Of a DNA stretch of 13,586 nt, positions 6,460 through 13,431 are shown piece by piece. Made by a program: the position numbers and the translations under genes. How positions within the stretch are numbered: the first letter of the stretch is position 1; each line of letters starts with the position of its first letter. This DNA is from an uncultured Lachnospiraceae bacterium (GTDB taxonomy: Bacteria; Bacillota; Clostridia; Lachnospirales; Lachnospiraceae). Below the pieces are notes generated by a model. That model worked only from the letters and a program-made list of their open reading frames with translations. It did no database searches and was not told the origin of the DNA. The stretch lies in the NCBI GenBank assembly GCA_910586095.1, contig CAJUHQ010000095.1:1-13586 (forward strand), written 5' to 3'.

Positions 6460-7992
6460 TTAAGGTTCTTCCTTTAAATAAGCTTTGTTTGGAACATTGA
6501 CAGTACTGTTGTAGCACTGAAATATGGTGGTGGTAAAGGTATCTTTTAACTTAGGTGTAATCAGGCTGACGATAGGGGTGACAAGCAATCCCACAATCAT
6601 AGCTACAGCACCTGCATTGATAGGAGATGCAATAAATTTAAAGAACATATTTGACACTGTGATGCCAACTCCACAGATAAAGCTTGCCCACACACCTGCC
6701 CTAGTCACACCTTTCCAATACAGCCCATACAAGAATGGGGCAAGAAAGGCGCCAGCGAGTGCACCCCATGAAATTCCCATAAGTTGTGCGATAAAAGTAG
6801 GAGGGTTTAGTGCCAGTACAACAGAGAGAACAATAAAAAATACAATCAGTACTCGGATATAAAGCAATTGTTTTTTGTCGTCCATGTTCTTTACAATAGT
6901 TCCCTTGATAAAGTCGAGTGTCAAAGTAGAAGCAGAGGTTAGTACAAGGGAGGAGAGTGTGGACATGGAAGCAGAGAGCACCAACACAATCACCACGCCA
7001 ATCAATAGATCTGGCAGTGTGGAGAGCATAGAAGGAACAATAGCATCATACATCACAGAACCATCGGGTTTATATAGGCTAGGCGTATCAAACAGACGAC
7101 CAAAACCACCGAGAAAATAGCAGCCTCCCGATACAATAATCGCAAAAAAAGTTGAAACAATAGTTCCTGTTTTAATAGCAGTTTCGCTCTTAATAGCATA
7201 GAACTTATGTACCATCTGAGGCAATCCCCATGTTCCGAGAGATGTCAGGATAATAACACCGAGCAGATTGAGAGGATCTGTGCCAAAGAATGAGGCAAAC
7301 GCGCCAGGCTGTCCCAACGTGACAGGGACATCAGAGGGAAGTTCAGCTAATTTCCGTACAGCCTCAAGAAATCCTCCCTGTCCAGACAAGACAGCGCCAA
7401 TTACTGCGACAATACCAATCAACATAATAGTACCTTGTATAAAATCATTGATAGCAGTGGCCATATATCCGCCGAGAATAACATAGATTCCTGTCAACAC
7501 AGCCATTGTGATGACGCAAACCGTGTAGGGGATATCAAAGGCCATGCCAAAGAGTCTAGAAAGACCATTGTACACAGAAGCTGTGTAAGGAATTAAAAAG
7601 ACAAAGGCAATAGCGGAGGCAACGATTTTTATGACAGAACTGTCATAGCGCTTTCCAAAAAAATCGGGCATGGTAGCTACTTCGAGATAGTGTGTCATGA
7701 TTCGAGTGCGTCGCCCCATAACTACCCATGCAATCAGTGAACCAAGCACGGCGTTACCAAGGCCAATCCATGTGGAAGCCAAACCATATTTCCAGCCAAA
7801 TTGTCCTGCATATCCTACAAAGACTACTGCTGAAAAATAGGATGTACCATAGGCAAAGGCTGAAAGCCACGGGCCTACACTTCTGCCACCAAGTACAAAG
7901 TCAGTTGTGCTAGTAGCACTTTTTCGCGCATAGAAACCAACTAGAATCATACATCCAAAAAATAATAACAGTAAGATGATTTTTATAAGCAT
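6460..7992 (-). CDS. sodium:solute symporter (SSS family)
   Basis: This is a 510-residue multi-pass membrane protein with about 13 hydrophobic segments. SSS-family hallmarks include FVLGGRSVGPWLSAFAYGTS (near residues 32-51), IYVILGGYMATAINDFIQGT (near 169-188) covering the TM5-6 signature, LGTWGLPQMVHKFYA (near 252-266), and the Ser-rich SASMSTLSSLVLTSASTLTL (near 340-359) that supplies Na2-site hydroxyls in PutP and vSGLT. The family couples Na+ entry to uptake of sugars, proline, pantothenate or other organic acids; the substrate cannot be read from sequence. ATG at 7998 has GGGAGG only one base upstream, whereas ATG at 7992 has it seven bases upstream, so 7992 is preferred. It has a near-perfect promoter and its own terminator and appears monocistronic. 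The neighbouring glycosidase and GntR remnants (8179-8761) hint that it once belonged to a glycan-use locus. Confidence 0.9.
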   Translation of the reverse strand: MLIKIILLLLFFGCMILVGFYARKSATSTTDFVLGGRSVGPWLSAFAYGTSYFSAVVFVGYAGQFGWKYGLASTWIGLGNAVLGSLIAWVVMGRRTRIMTHYLEVATMPDFFGKRYDSSVIKIVASAIAFVFLIPYTASVYNGLSRLFGMAFDIPYTVCVITMAVLTGIYVILGGYMATAINDFIQGTIMLIGIVAVIGAVLSGQGGFLEAVRKLAELPSDVPVTLGQPGAFASFFGTDPLNLLGVIILTSLGTWGLPQMVHKFYAIKSETAIKTGTIVSTFFAIIVSGGCYFLGGFGRLFDTPSLYKPDGSVMYDAIVPSMLSTLPDLLIGVVIVLVLSASMSTLSSLVLTSASTLTLDFIKGTIVKNMDDKKQLLYIRVLIVFFIVLSVVLALNPPTFIAQLMGISWGALAGAFLAPFLYGLYWKGVTRAGVWASFICGVGITVSNMFFKFIASPINAGAVAMIVGLLVTPIVSLITPKLKDTFTTTIFQCYNSTVNVPNKAYLKEEP

Positions 7993-8087
7993 AGTCATGC
8001 CTCCCTCGTAAAGTGTAAAAACTTGTCAAAAGTTTTGTTTTAAAACATAGATAGAATAAATAGTACACAGCAATGCTTTAAAACTTC

Positions 8088-8111
8088 AACGCTTTTATGT
8101 GATAAAGCGTT
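8088..8111 (-). promoter_or_regulatory. inverted repeat at the symporter transcription start
   Basis: AACGCTTT (8088-8095) and AAAGCGTT (8104-8111) are perfect 8-bp complements around an 8-base loop. On the minus strand the repeat begins 4 bases after the -10 hexamer, so it spans the transcription start. It could act as an operator or as a stabilising 5' hairpin. On the plus strand a TTTATT tail follows, but no rightward gene precedes it. Confidence 0.5.
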
Positions 8112-8114
8112 TTT

Positions 8115-8143
8115 ATTATATCGTATACGAAGGAGGCTGTCAA
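8115..8143 (-). promoter_or_regulatory. consensus sigma-A promoter of the symporter with a palindromic spacer
   Basis: On the minus strand TTGACA (8143-8138), a 17-base spacer and TATAAT (8120-8115) match the consensus at all 12 positions. The spacer contains the perfect 10-bp palindrome TCGTATACGA (8121-8130), a position typical for operators of repressors or of MerR-type activators. The leader to the start codon is about 115 bases. Confidence 0.85.
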
Positions 8144-8178
8144 TAATAAACTAATAGAAGGTTCGTGTAGGAACTCTT

Positions 8179-8559
8179 TTAATTTTCCTGTGTAGTTACA
8201 AGCGTATAAGGGGCAAAGGTTCTTTCTTTCAATTCGTCCATAGCCTGTTGTGGATCGGTTTGGTCACTTAACCATAGACTGTAGCAAAATTCGCAAAAGC
8301 CAGAGAGATCCATTTTAAAATTTGTTTCCCATGTATTGTTCATAATCCAAGAATAAACAGGGCGATGGTTATTTTCTTCTTTTTGGTCACATAGAAGAAT
8401 CGGGTGATGGCGCAGTTCTCCTACATAGAGCAAAGGAGTGTCTGGTGTAGCAATCAGGATGCTACCATTGGGCGAAACATATGCTAATCCCTCATCAGAC
8501 ATGTAGTATTCCATACAAGTTCCAGGTATCTGATCTACTGAGATCTTAGATAAGCGCAA
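8179..8559 (-). pseudogene. C-terminal remnant of a GH38-like alpha-mannosidase
   Basis: The open frame encodes 126 residues with no convincing ribosome binding site. TPDTPLLYVGEL (41-52) and YSWIMNNTWETNF (69-81), followed by LSGFCEFCYSLWLS, resemble the C-terminal beta-domain of GH38-type alpha-mannosidases, where an N-N-x-W-x-T-N-F motif precedes a strand ending in F-x-Y. Full GH38 enzymes exceed 800 residues, so the nucleophile barrel and most of the protein are missing. The frame abuts a reversed GntR-regulator remnant at about 8534-8560, which marks a deletion or inversion scar. The remnant is probably not expressed: the symporter promoter lies downstream of it. The family call rests on a short motif. 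Confidence 0.55.
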
Positions 8560-8761
8560 TTTATCAATAGTTCATGCGTCACAGCGATTGGAGGTGGTGA
8601 TACCTCCAAAGGAAGTGGCGTCAGGATTGGGAATCACTGGTTTTGAACCAGCAGCATATATTACATCACGAGGATTTACTCGAAGTGGCCAAGTGGTAGA
8701 ATACAGTGAAAGTTATTATCCAGCTAGCCGCAGTAGTTTTCAAATCGAAATAGAACGATAA
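8534..8761 (+). pseudogene. C-terminal remnant of a GntR family regulator (UTRA domain)
   Basis: Reading forward from the TGA at 8531-8533, an open frame without a start codon runs to TAA 8759-8761. From about 8588 it encodes LEVVIPPKEVASGLGITGFE, then PAAYITSRGFTRSGQVVEYS and ESYYPASRSSFQIEIER. This is the distal half of a UTRA ligand-binding domain (E-x-x-x-P-P-K-E-V-A-x-x-L-G-I, then G-x-x-V-E-Y-S-x-S-Y-Y, then F-x-I-E). UTRA domains bind sugars or related effectors in GntR/HutC-type repressors. The winged-helix DNA-binding half and proximal UTRA half are absent. A weak ATAAAGCC/GGTTTTAT hairpin (8758-8775) overlaps the stop and could be the old terminator. The remnant lies head to head with the mannosidase fragment, so both lost their 5' halves at one junction. 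Confidence 0.7.
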
Positions 8762-8830
8762 AGCCAAGGTTTTATTATAGATTTTTGTGCTGTTTGTGTT
8801 AGGATTTTAGATTTATGATGGGGTGGAGGA

Positions 8831-9697
8831 TCAAAAATCAGCCTTCTCATGACAACATAAGATAGAGAGATAATTTTCAAAAGGCACCCCATGTTTACCT
8901 GATAGATTGGCAGCACAAGCCTCCTCGATAGCAGGCTGCAAAAAGTTGGCAGCAAGGTGCATTGCGTCATGTATAGAATCTCCGCGCACGAGACTCCCAC
9001 ATAGAATAGAAGCAAAAAGATCACCTGTTCCAGAAAAACTTTTTCCTGTGAAGACAGTCTCTACATAGATGGTATCACAAGAATTAATAGCCAAATTACC
9101 AATATAGGTCTGATTTGAAGTATGTCGAATAATACCAGTCACGACTATAGTTTGATTTGTTTTGCCCTGAAGAAGATTTTGGGCAATCTCTGCAATGCGG
9201 TTTGTATAGTCAGGAGAAGTTGCATATGAGATAAGATTTTTGTAATTTGTGTCTGTCAAGAGACATAGTTCTGTCAAGTTTGGAGTACAGACAGTTGACT
9301 TTTCGCACAAAAGGCGCATGCCATGCAAAAGAGATTCGTTAAATGATTTGATTGGCACGCCATTGTCTCCTAGAACGGGATCGGCTAGATAAATTGTTTG
9401 GGGCGTCTGAAATAAATTAAGAAAACGCAGAACTTTTTCAATCTGTAGTGGACTTGCTAAGTATCCTGAATGAATACCATCAAAGTGGATGTTCATTTCT
9501 GACCATGTATCTATGATAGCATCCATTTTATCGGTATAGTCATCACAAAAATAGTTTGAAAATCCTGTCTGGGCCGAGAGTATTGCTGTGGGAAGGGGGC
9601 ATGCTTGCAGTCCCATAGCACAGATTACAGGAATCGCGGCAGTTAGAGAGCATCTTCCAAAACCAGATAAGTCATTGACCAAGGCTATTTTTTTCAT
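8831..9697 (-). CDS. pyridoxamine/pyridoxal kinase (PdxY/PdxK-like, ribokinase superfamily)
   Basis: This 288-residue protein matches the pyridoxal-kinase branch of the ribokinase fold. It has NDLSGFGRCSLTAAIPVICA (8-27), ACPLPTAILSAQTGF (32-46), DGIHSGYLAS (73-82), DPVLGDNG (106-113), CTPNLTELCLLT (137-148), VVTGI (185-189) and the anion-hole motif FSGTGDLFAS (221-230) with catalytic Asp226. The enzyme phosphorylates pyridoxal, pyridoxamine or pyridoxine with ATP in the cytoplasm, salvaging vitamin B6 to PLP. Length is normal. AAAAGGATG upstream of ATG supports the start. It is a single-gene unit. The PLP-dependent cysK lies divergently on the right, but with 489 bases between them and separate promoters, shared control is only a possibility. 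Confidence 0.9.
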   Translation of the reverse strand: MKKIALVNDLSGFGRCSLTAAIPVICAMGLQACPLPTAILSAQTGFSNYFCDDYTDKMDAIIDTWSEMNIHFDGIHSGYLASPLQIEKVLRFLNLFQTPQTIYLADPVLGDNGVPIKSFNESLLHGMRLLCEKSTVCTPNLTELCLLTDTNYKNLISYATSPDYTNRIAEIAQNLLQGKTNQTIVVTGIIRHTSNQTYIGNLAINSCDTIYVETVFTGKSFSGTGDLFASILCGSLVRGDSIHDAMHLAANFLQPAIEEACAANLSGKHGVPFENYLSILCCHEKADF

Positions 9698-9746
9698 TGT
9701 CTACATCCTTTTCATAATATAACAGCATATCAAAAATTTGTTCCAT

Positions 9747-9774
9747 ATGATAAATAAGCAGTGCTATTTGTCAT
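9747..9774 (-). promoter_or_regulatory. candidate promoter of the pyridoxamine kinase gene
   Basis: On the minus strand ATGACA (9774-9769), a 16-base spacer and TATCAT (9752-9747) each match the consensus at 5 of 6 positions. The predicted leader is about 43 bases. Confidence 0.45.
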
Positions 9775-9914
9775 GAAGGACAGGTGTAAAGTATTGCTTT
9801 TAAGTCTAACACAAAAAGAGATGTGGTGCAAATCATTATGTAGTTTTAAAGAGTAAAATATGCAACCTAAAAGTAGTTATTAAATGGAAGGATGCTTATT
9901 ATTTACAAAACCTA

Positions 9915-9943
9915 TTGACATAGTAGGAATACAGCAGTATGAT
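9915..9943 (+). promoter_or_regulatory. sigma-A promoter upstream of cysK
   Basis: TTGACA (9915-9920), a 17-base spacer and TATGAT (9938-9943) match the consensus at 11 of 12 positions. ATACA-AC-TGTAT (9942-9953) and ACAGCA/TGCTGT (9931-9936/9955-9960) are nested inverted repeats across the -10 and predicted start, so a repressor could act here. The leader to the preferred cysK start is about 237 bases; I found no T-box or SAM riboswitch signature in it. Confidence 0.7.
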
Positions 9944-9973
9944 ACAACTGTATTTGCTGTAAAAGTCCTAAAA

Positions 9974-9995
9974 ATTACAAACGAATGTTTGTAAT
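9974..9995. promoter_or_regulatory. perfect 22-bp operator-like palindrome upstream of cysK
   Basis: ATTACAAAC, a GAAT spacer and GTTTGTAAT form a perfect 9-bp inverted repeat about 25-45 bases downstream of the predicted start. GAATGTTTGT recurs at 9998-10007, 15 bases on from its first copy at 9983. The core resembles both a LexA box (CGAAC-N4-GTTCG with two changes) and operators of TetR-family repressors. The regulator cannot be named from sequence. Confidence 0.6.
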
Positions 9996-10186
9996 AAGAA
10001 TGTTTGTTTTGCACACATCATATTTTCTAAACATATACTTTTATTTATGGTGATATCAGTAAATGATAGTAGTGTTTCACATATAAAGGGGCTGGCAGAA
10101 ATAATATTGTATAGTTTATGGATGTGCAAAATAAGAGGGTATTATTAAAAAATACGTATATAGTTTACAGGAAAGGAAGTAACAGT

Positions 10187-11116
10187 ATGGCAGTATATCA
10201 AGGATTTACTCAGATTATCGGTAAAACGCCACTCGTGGAGCTTGTCAAGTTAGAACAGGAATACGGACTTAAAGCGAAAGTACTCGTAAAGATCGAGTAT
10301 AGAAATCCATCAGGAAGTGCAAAAGATAGAGCAGCATTGTTTATGGTCAAGGCAGCGCAGGAGAGTGGCTTATTGAAAGAAGGATCAGTAATCATAGAAC
10401 CCACCAGTGGAAATACAGGGATAGGACTTGCGGCTATCGCCGCAGCACAAGGCTACCGAGCGATTTTTACTATGCCAGAGACAATGAGTGAAGAACGCAG
10501 AAATATTCTTAGGGCATATGGTGCAGAAATTGTGCTGACAGAAGGCTTAAAGGGAATGAAAGGAGCCATAGAGAAAGCACAAGAGCTTGCAGAGCAAATA
10601 GATGGAGCCTATATTCCAGGACAGTTTGACAATCCTGCTAATGCACAGGCACACTATGAGACAACAGGGCCTGAAATATGGGAGGATACACAAGGAGAGG
10701 TTGATTTATTTGTGGCGAGTGTTGGCACTGGCGGTACTATAACAGGCACAGGAAGATATCTTAAAGAGCAGTGTGATACAATAAAAATAGTAGCTGTGGA
10801 GCCTGCTGGTTCACCAGTGCTCTCAGAAGGCAGAGCAGGCACACACAAGATACAAGGAATTGGCGCTGGCTTTGTCCCGTCTGTATTAGATACTCAGATT
10901 TATGATGAAGTTATTAAAGTGGAGGATATGGATGCGTTTGCCACAGCGAAAAAGCTGGCAAAATGTGAGGGCTTTTTGACGGGAATCTCATCAGGAGCAG
11001 CATTGTATGCGGCGATTGAGTTAGCGAAACGACCAGAAAATGAAGGTAAAATCATTGTGGCTCTTCTTCCAGATAGCGCTGACCGATATTATTCAACACC
11101 CCTTTTTACAGAATAA
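10187..11116 (+). CDS. cysK: cysteine synthase A (O-acetylserine sulfhydrylase)
   Basis: From ATG 10187 this is a 309-residue PLP enzyme of fold type II. It has IGKTPLVEL (11-19), NPSGSAKDRAA (40-50) with the PLP-binding Lys46, PTSGNTGIGLAA (72-83) forming the substrate loop, VGTGGTITGTG (179-189) binding the PLP phosphate, EPAGSPVL (205-212), IQGIGAGFVP (222-231) and GISSGAA (266-272). It makes L-cysteine from O-acetylserine and sulfide in the cytoplasm. The frame is open to 10118, but ATG 10187 has AGGAAAGGAAG upstream and gives the normal CysK N-terminus. The gene has its own promoter, a long leader and an operator-like palindrome. No cysE or sulfate genes are adjacent. A cystathionine beta-synthase-like role is less likely because there is no extra regulatory domain. 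Confidence 0.93.
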   Translation: MAVYQGFTQIIGKTPLVELVKLEQEYGLKAKVLVKIEYRNPSGSAKDRAALFMVKAAQESGLLKEGSVIIEPTSGNTGIGLAAIAAAQGYRAIFTMPETMSEERRNILRAYGAEIVLTEGLKGMKGAIEKAQELAEQIDGAYIPGQFDNPANAQAHYETTGPEIWEDTQGEVDLFVASVGTGGTITGTGRYLKEQCDTIKIVAVEPAGSPVLSEGRAGTHKIQGIGAGFVPSVLDTQIYDEVIKVEDMDAFATAKKLAKCEGFLTGISSGAALYAAIELAKRPENEGKIIVALLPDSADRYYSTPLFTE

Positions 11117-11155
11117 GATTTGTATGCCACTACCTTGCCATTCTTTCTTTGCAGG

Positions 11156-11221
11156 CGTGTGCATAAACGAAAAAGCAGTCTCTGTTGTTGATAGTGGGCT
11201 GCTTTTTCGTCTATGCACACG
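11156..11221. terminator. large hairpin terminator after cysK, probably bidirectional
   Basis: CGTGTGCATA (11156-11165) pairs with TATGCACACG (11212-11221). After a single A/C mismatch ACGAAAAAGCAG (11167-11178) pairs with CTGCTTTTTCGT (11199-11210), around a 20-base loop. The inner part alone is a standard terminator core with an A-run and a T-run on either side. The outer 10-bp arm makes the whole stem 22 pairs, unusually long for a terminator. Confidence 0.85.
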
Positions 11222-11297
11222 GACGCAGAAAACAAATATGCAGCTAAAGCTGCTCGCGTCCAACACGGGAGTAGGGAAAGATAAATCTTCTCTACTC
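11221..11297 (+). repeat. two further hairpins in tandem after the cysK terminator
   Basis: GGACGC (11221-11226) pairs with GCGTCC (11256-11261) and encloses GCAGC-TAAA-GCTGC (11240-11253). Then 11269-11297 forms a 10-pair stem with one G-T wobble, opened by GAGTAG and closed by CTACTC. There is no coding frame worth calling here. Function is unknown; a small structured RNA or the remains of a miniature inverted-repeat element are possible. Confidence 0.5.
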
Positions 11298-11573
11298 GAT
11301 TAATTTTGTACAAATAGACAACAATTAGAGTCAAAAAAATATGGAATAGTACATTTTTTTTGACAAGAAGTACAGAGATATAGTTATTTTATTCAAATAA
11401 ACAGATATATAAGTTTACATTATTGTAAAAAACCACAAAATGTGTTACCATCATCTATAGAAGACTTCGAGACAGTAAAGAGGCAGAGAAAGGCTGGCAG
11501 AAAATGTTTGAAGAAGGTTTGTTTTCGAACAATGAGTTGGTAGCCCACCAAAGGTGAAAAGGGGGTATCTAGT
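11298..11573 (+). other. leader region of the chemoreceptor gene with possible RNA structure
   Basis: No gene is visible. TTTACA-TTAT-TGTAAA (from about 11414) is a perfect inverted repeat in an AT-rich stretch. Close to the gene, GGCT (11492-11495) can pair with AGCC in GGTAGCCCACC (about 11540-11550), enclosing TGTTTGA/TCGAACA. A CACC-AAA-GGTG hairpin precedes the AAAAGGGGG ribosome binding site. I compared the region with both known c-di-GMP riboswitch classes, common upstream of clostridial chemoreceptors, and the conserved core is missing. I could not find a convincing sigma-A or sigma-D promoter. Confidence 0.35.
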
Positions 11574-13298
11574 ATGAAAAGAACAGGATTAAAGCTTACA
11601 CCACGTCTGTTGTTAGTAGCAGCTATGCCAATGATACTTATGTTTGTGGTAGCAATAGGGGGAATTAGTTCGTCGTGTGGGCGTATTACAGAAGAGATGG
11701 TGAAACATGAGCTAAGTACGGCACAATATGCATTTGAGGTATCTGTGGGGAATATTGCACAGGGTTCTTATACATATACCAATAACAAGTTCTACAAAGG
11801 AAAGAAAAATATTAGTGACAATACAGAGTTTTTTGATAATTTTAGCCATGAAGTTGACTTGCAAGTAACTGTATTTTATGACAATATGCGTGTGGCTACA
11901 AGTCTTGTGGATGAACAGGGCAATCGAATGATTGGAACCGAAGCAGAGCCAGAGATTTATGATGCGGTAGTAAAACAAGGAAGAGACTATTATACAGATA
12001 ATGTTGTATTGGGTGGAGAGGCATACTATGCCATGTACTGCCCTTTATATCAAAGTGGAAAAGATGAAATTATTGGAATGACCTTTGTGGGCCTCAGAAA
12101 GAGTGAAGTCAACCAAGTGTATATGACAAATTTAATGAAAAACCTTGTGATTTTGATTGTAATTTTTGTGGTAGGAACCATTTTGACATTCATTTCTGTG
12201 CGGGTTGTACTAAAAGGAATTAAGGCAGTGATCGTAGAGCTAAATTGTGTGGCGGATGGAGAGCTTACTGTACAAATCGAAAGACGGCTGTTGCACCGTG
12301 CAGACGAGATTGGCGATATCGCAATCAGCGTGGATAAACTAGTACAAAGCTTGTCTACAATTGTGACAGATATCAAGGGAGCAGCAAACAATCTAGACAG
12401 TGTATCGGATGCTTTTTCGGGCTCATTTGGAAAGATGACCGAAAATATTGGCAATGTGGATCGCTCTGTTGAGGAATTGGCGCAAAGTGCCACTCATCAG
12501 GCACATGATACGACAGATGTAGGCAATCAGGTTCAAGATATGGGCTTTGCCATCGATACCACTTCACACAATATAGATCAACTCGCAGGCAATACAGAAA
12601 AGATGAGAGATTACAACAAAAGTGTGGATCGTACAATTCTAGAATTGATCAAAACCAGTGGTGAGACGCAACAGGCTTTTGAAATGGTGTATGGACAGAC
12701 TAATATGACCAATCAGTCAGCACAAGAAATTCAAACAGCGGTGGACATTATCACAGATATCGCGGATCAGACTAGTCTTCTTTCGCTCAATGCTAGCATT
12801 GAGGCGGCGCGTGCAGGAGAACATGGAAAAGGGTTCTCTGTAGTAGCGGATGAGATTCGCAAACTTGCTGAACAGTCAGCAGAATCAGCAGGCCATATCA
12901 CAAATGTGATTGAGTTGTTGATTAAAAATTCAAATACTACTGTTGAGACTATGCAAAATGTTACATCTGTGATGGAACGTCAAAATAAGGAACTCAACCA
13001 TACTCAAACAGTTTTTTCTAGCCTCAATTATGAAATCGGTGAAGTGGGAGCGGCTGTAGACAATATCAAAGGAGAAGTAGAGAAGCTAAACGAATTAAAA
13101 ACGATGGTTCTTTCTTCCGTGCAGAGTTTGGCCTCTATAGCAGAACAAAATGCGGCGGTTACACAAGAGACTTCGGCATCTATGCAAGAGCTTCGGCATA
13201 TTGTGGCAGAGTGCAACACAGAGATCGATACAATTATGAAGACATCAAAAGGATTGTCAGAAAATATTGAGGTATTTACTGTAGAAAAGAAGGCGTGA
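11574..13298 (+). CDS. methyl-accepting chemotaxis protein with a single Cache-type sensor domain
   Basis: The 574-residue product has a basic N-terminus and TM1 (about 12-33). An extracellular sensor of about 150 residues follows, then TM2 (about 188-212), HAMP (about 212-265) and a signalling domain ending at 574. The sensor contains VTVFYDNMRVATSLVDEQGN (98-117), MIGTEAEPEIYDAVV (119-133), YYAMYCPLY (151-159) and IIGMTFVGL (166-174). This is the pattern of single-Cache domains related to CitA/DctS-type organic-acid sensors, so a small carboxylate ligand is plausible but unproven. The signalling tip is clear: IADQTSLLSLNASIEAARAG (396-415), then EHGKGFSVVADEIRKLAEQS (416-435), which contacts CheA and CheW. 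No C-terminal CheR-tethering pentapeptide is present; the end is FTVEKKA. AAAGGGGG about eight bases before ATG supports the start. The gene stands alone. Confidence 0.95.
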   Translation: MKRTGLKLTPRLLLVAAMPMILMFVVAIGGISSSCGRITEEMVKHELSTAQYAFEVSVGNIAQGSYTYTNNKFYKGKKNISDNTEFFDNFSHEVDLQVTVFYDNMRVATSLVDEQGNRMIGTEAEPEIYDAVVKQGRDYYTDNVVLGGEAYYAMYCPLYQSGKDEIIGMTFVGLRKSEVNQVYMTNLMKNLVILIVIFVVGTILTFISVRVVLKGIKAVIVELNCVADGELTVQIERRLLHRADEIGDIAISVDKLVQSLSTIVTDIKGAANNLDSVSDAFSGSFGKMTENIGNVDRSVEELAQSATHQAHDTTDVGNQVQDMGFAIDTTSHNIDQLAGNTEKMRDYNKSVDRTILELIKTSGETQQAFEMVYGQTNMTNQSAQEIQTAVDIITDIADQTSLLSLNASIEAARAGEHGKGFSVVADEIRKLAEQSAESAGHITNVIELLIKNSNTTVETMQNVTSVMERQNKELNHTQTVFSSLNYEIGEVGAAVDNIKGEVEKLNELKTMVLSSVQSLASIAEQNAAVTQETSASMQELRHIVAECNTEIDTIMKTSKGLSENIEVFTVEKKA

Positions 13299-13346
13299 TC
13301 GTAGGCGTTATGAACTAATGATTTGGGCGCTAGCACAAATTGCTGG

Positions 13347-13369
13347 TTGAAAAATCTATGATTTTTCAA
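13347..13369 (+). terminator. AT-rich hairpin after the chemoreceptor gene, possible terminator
   Basis: TTGAAAAATC (13347-13356) and GATTTTTCAA (13360-13369) form a perfect 10-bp stem with a 3-base loop, 49 bases after the stop. The T-run lies within the stem and only TTAATTT follows, so termination is likely but not certain. A weaker CCTATT/AATAGG pair (13378-13403) follows. Confidence 0.5.
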
Positions 13370-13431
13370 GTTAATTTCCTATTGATTTTTTAGTACAAAT
13401 AGGATTTAATGGTAGTAGTAGTTTTTTGTTT

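Noticed and set aside
10118..10186. N-terminal extension of CysK to ATG 10118.
   Set aside because: The extension is unlike CysK N-termini, and ATG 10187 has a well-placed AGGAAAGGAAG site.
11040..11334. Open frames of 81-87 residues on both strands across the cysK 3' region, with similar amino acid motifs.
   Set aside because: The similarity is produced by the large palindrome at 11156-11221; both overlap cysK or the hairpins and lack ribosome binding sites.
10090..11503. Twelve-base match GGCTGGCAGAAA in the cysK leader (10090-10101) and chemoreceptor leader (11492-11503).
   Set aside because: A few 12-base matches are expected by chance in a 13.6-kb window, and the flanking bases do not match.
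11464..11573. c-di-GMP riboswitch upstream of the chemoreceptor.
   Set aside because: The conserved GGGCAAACC, GACGCAAAG and GGGCCTA segments of class I, and the class II core, are not present.
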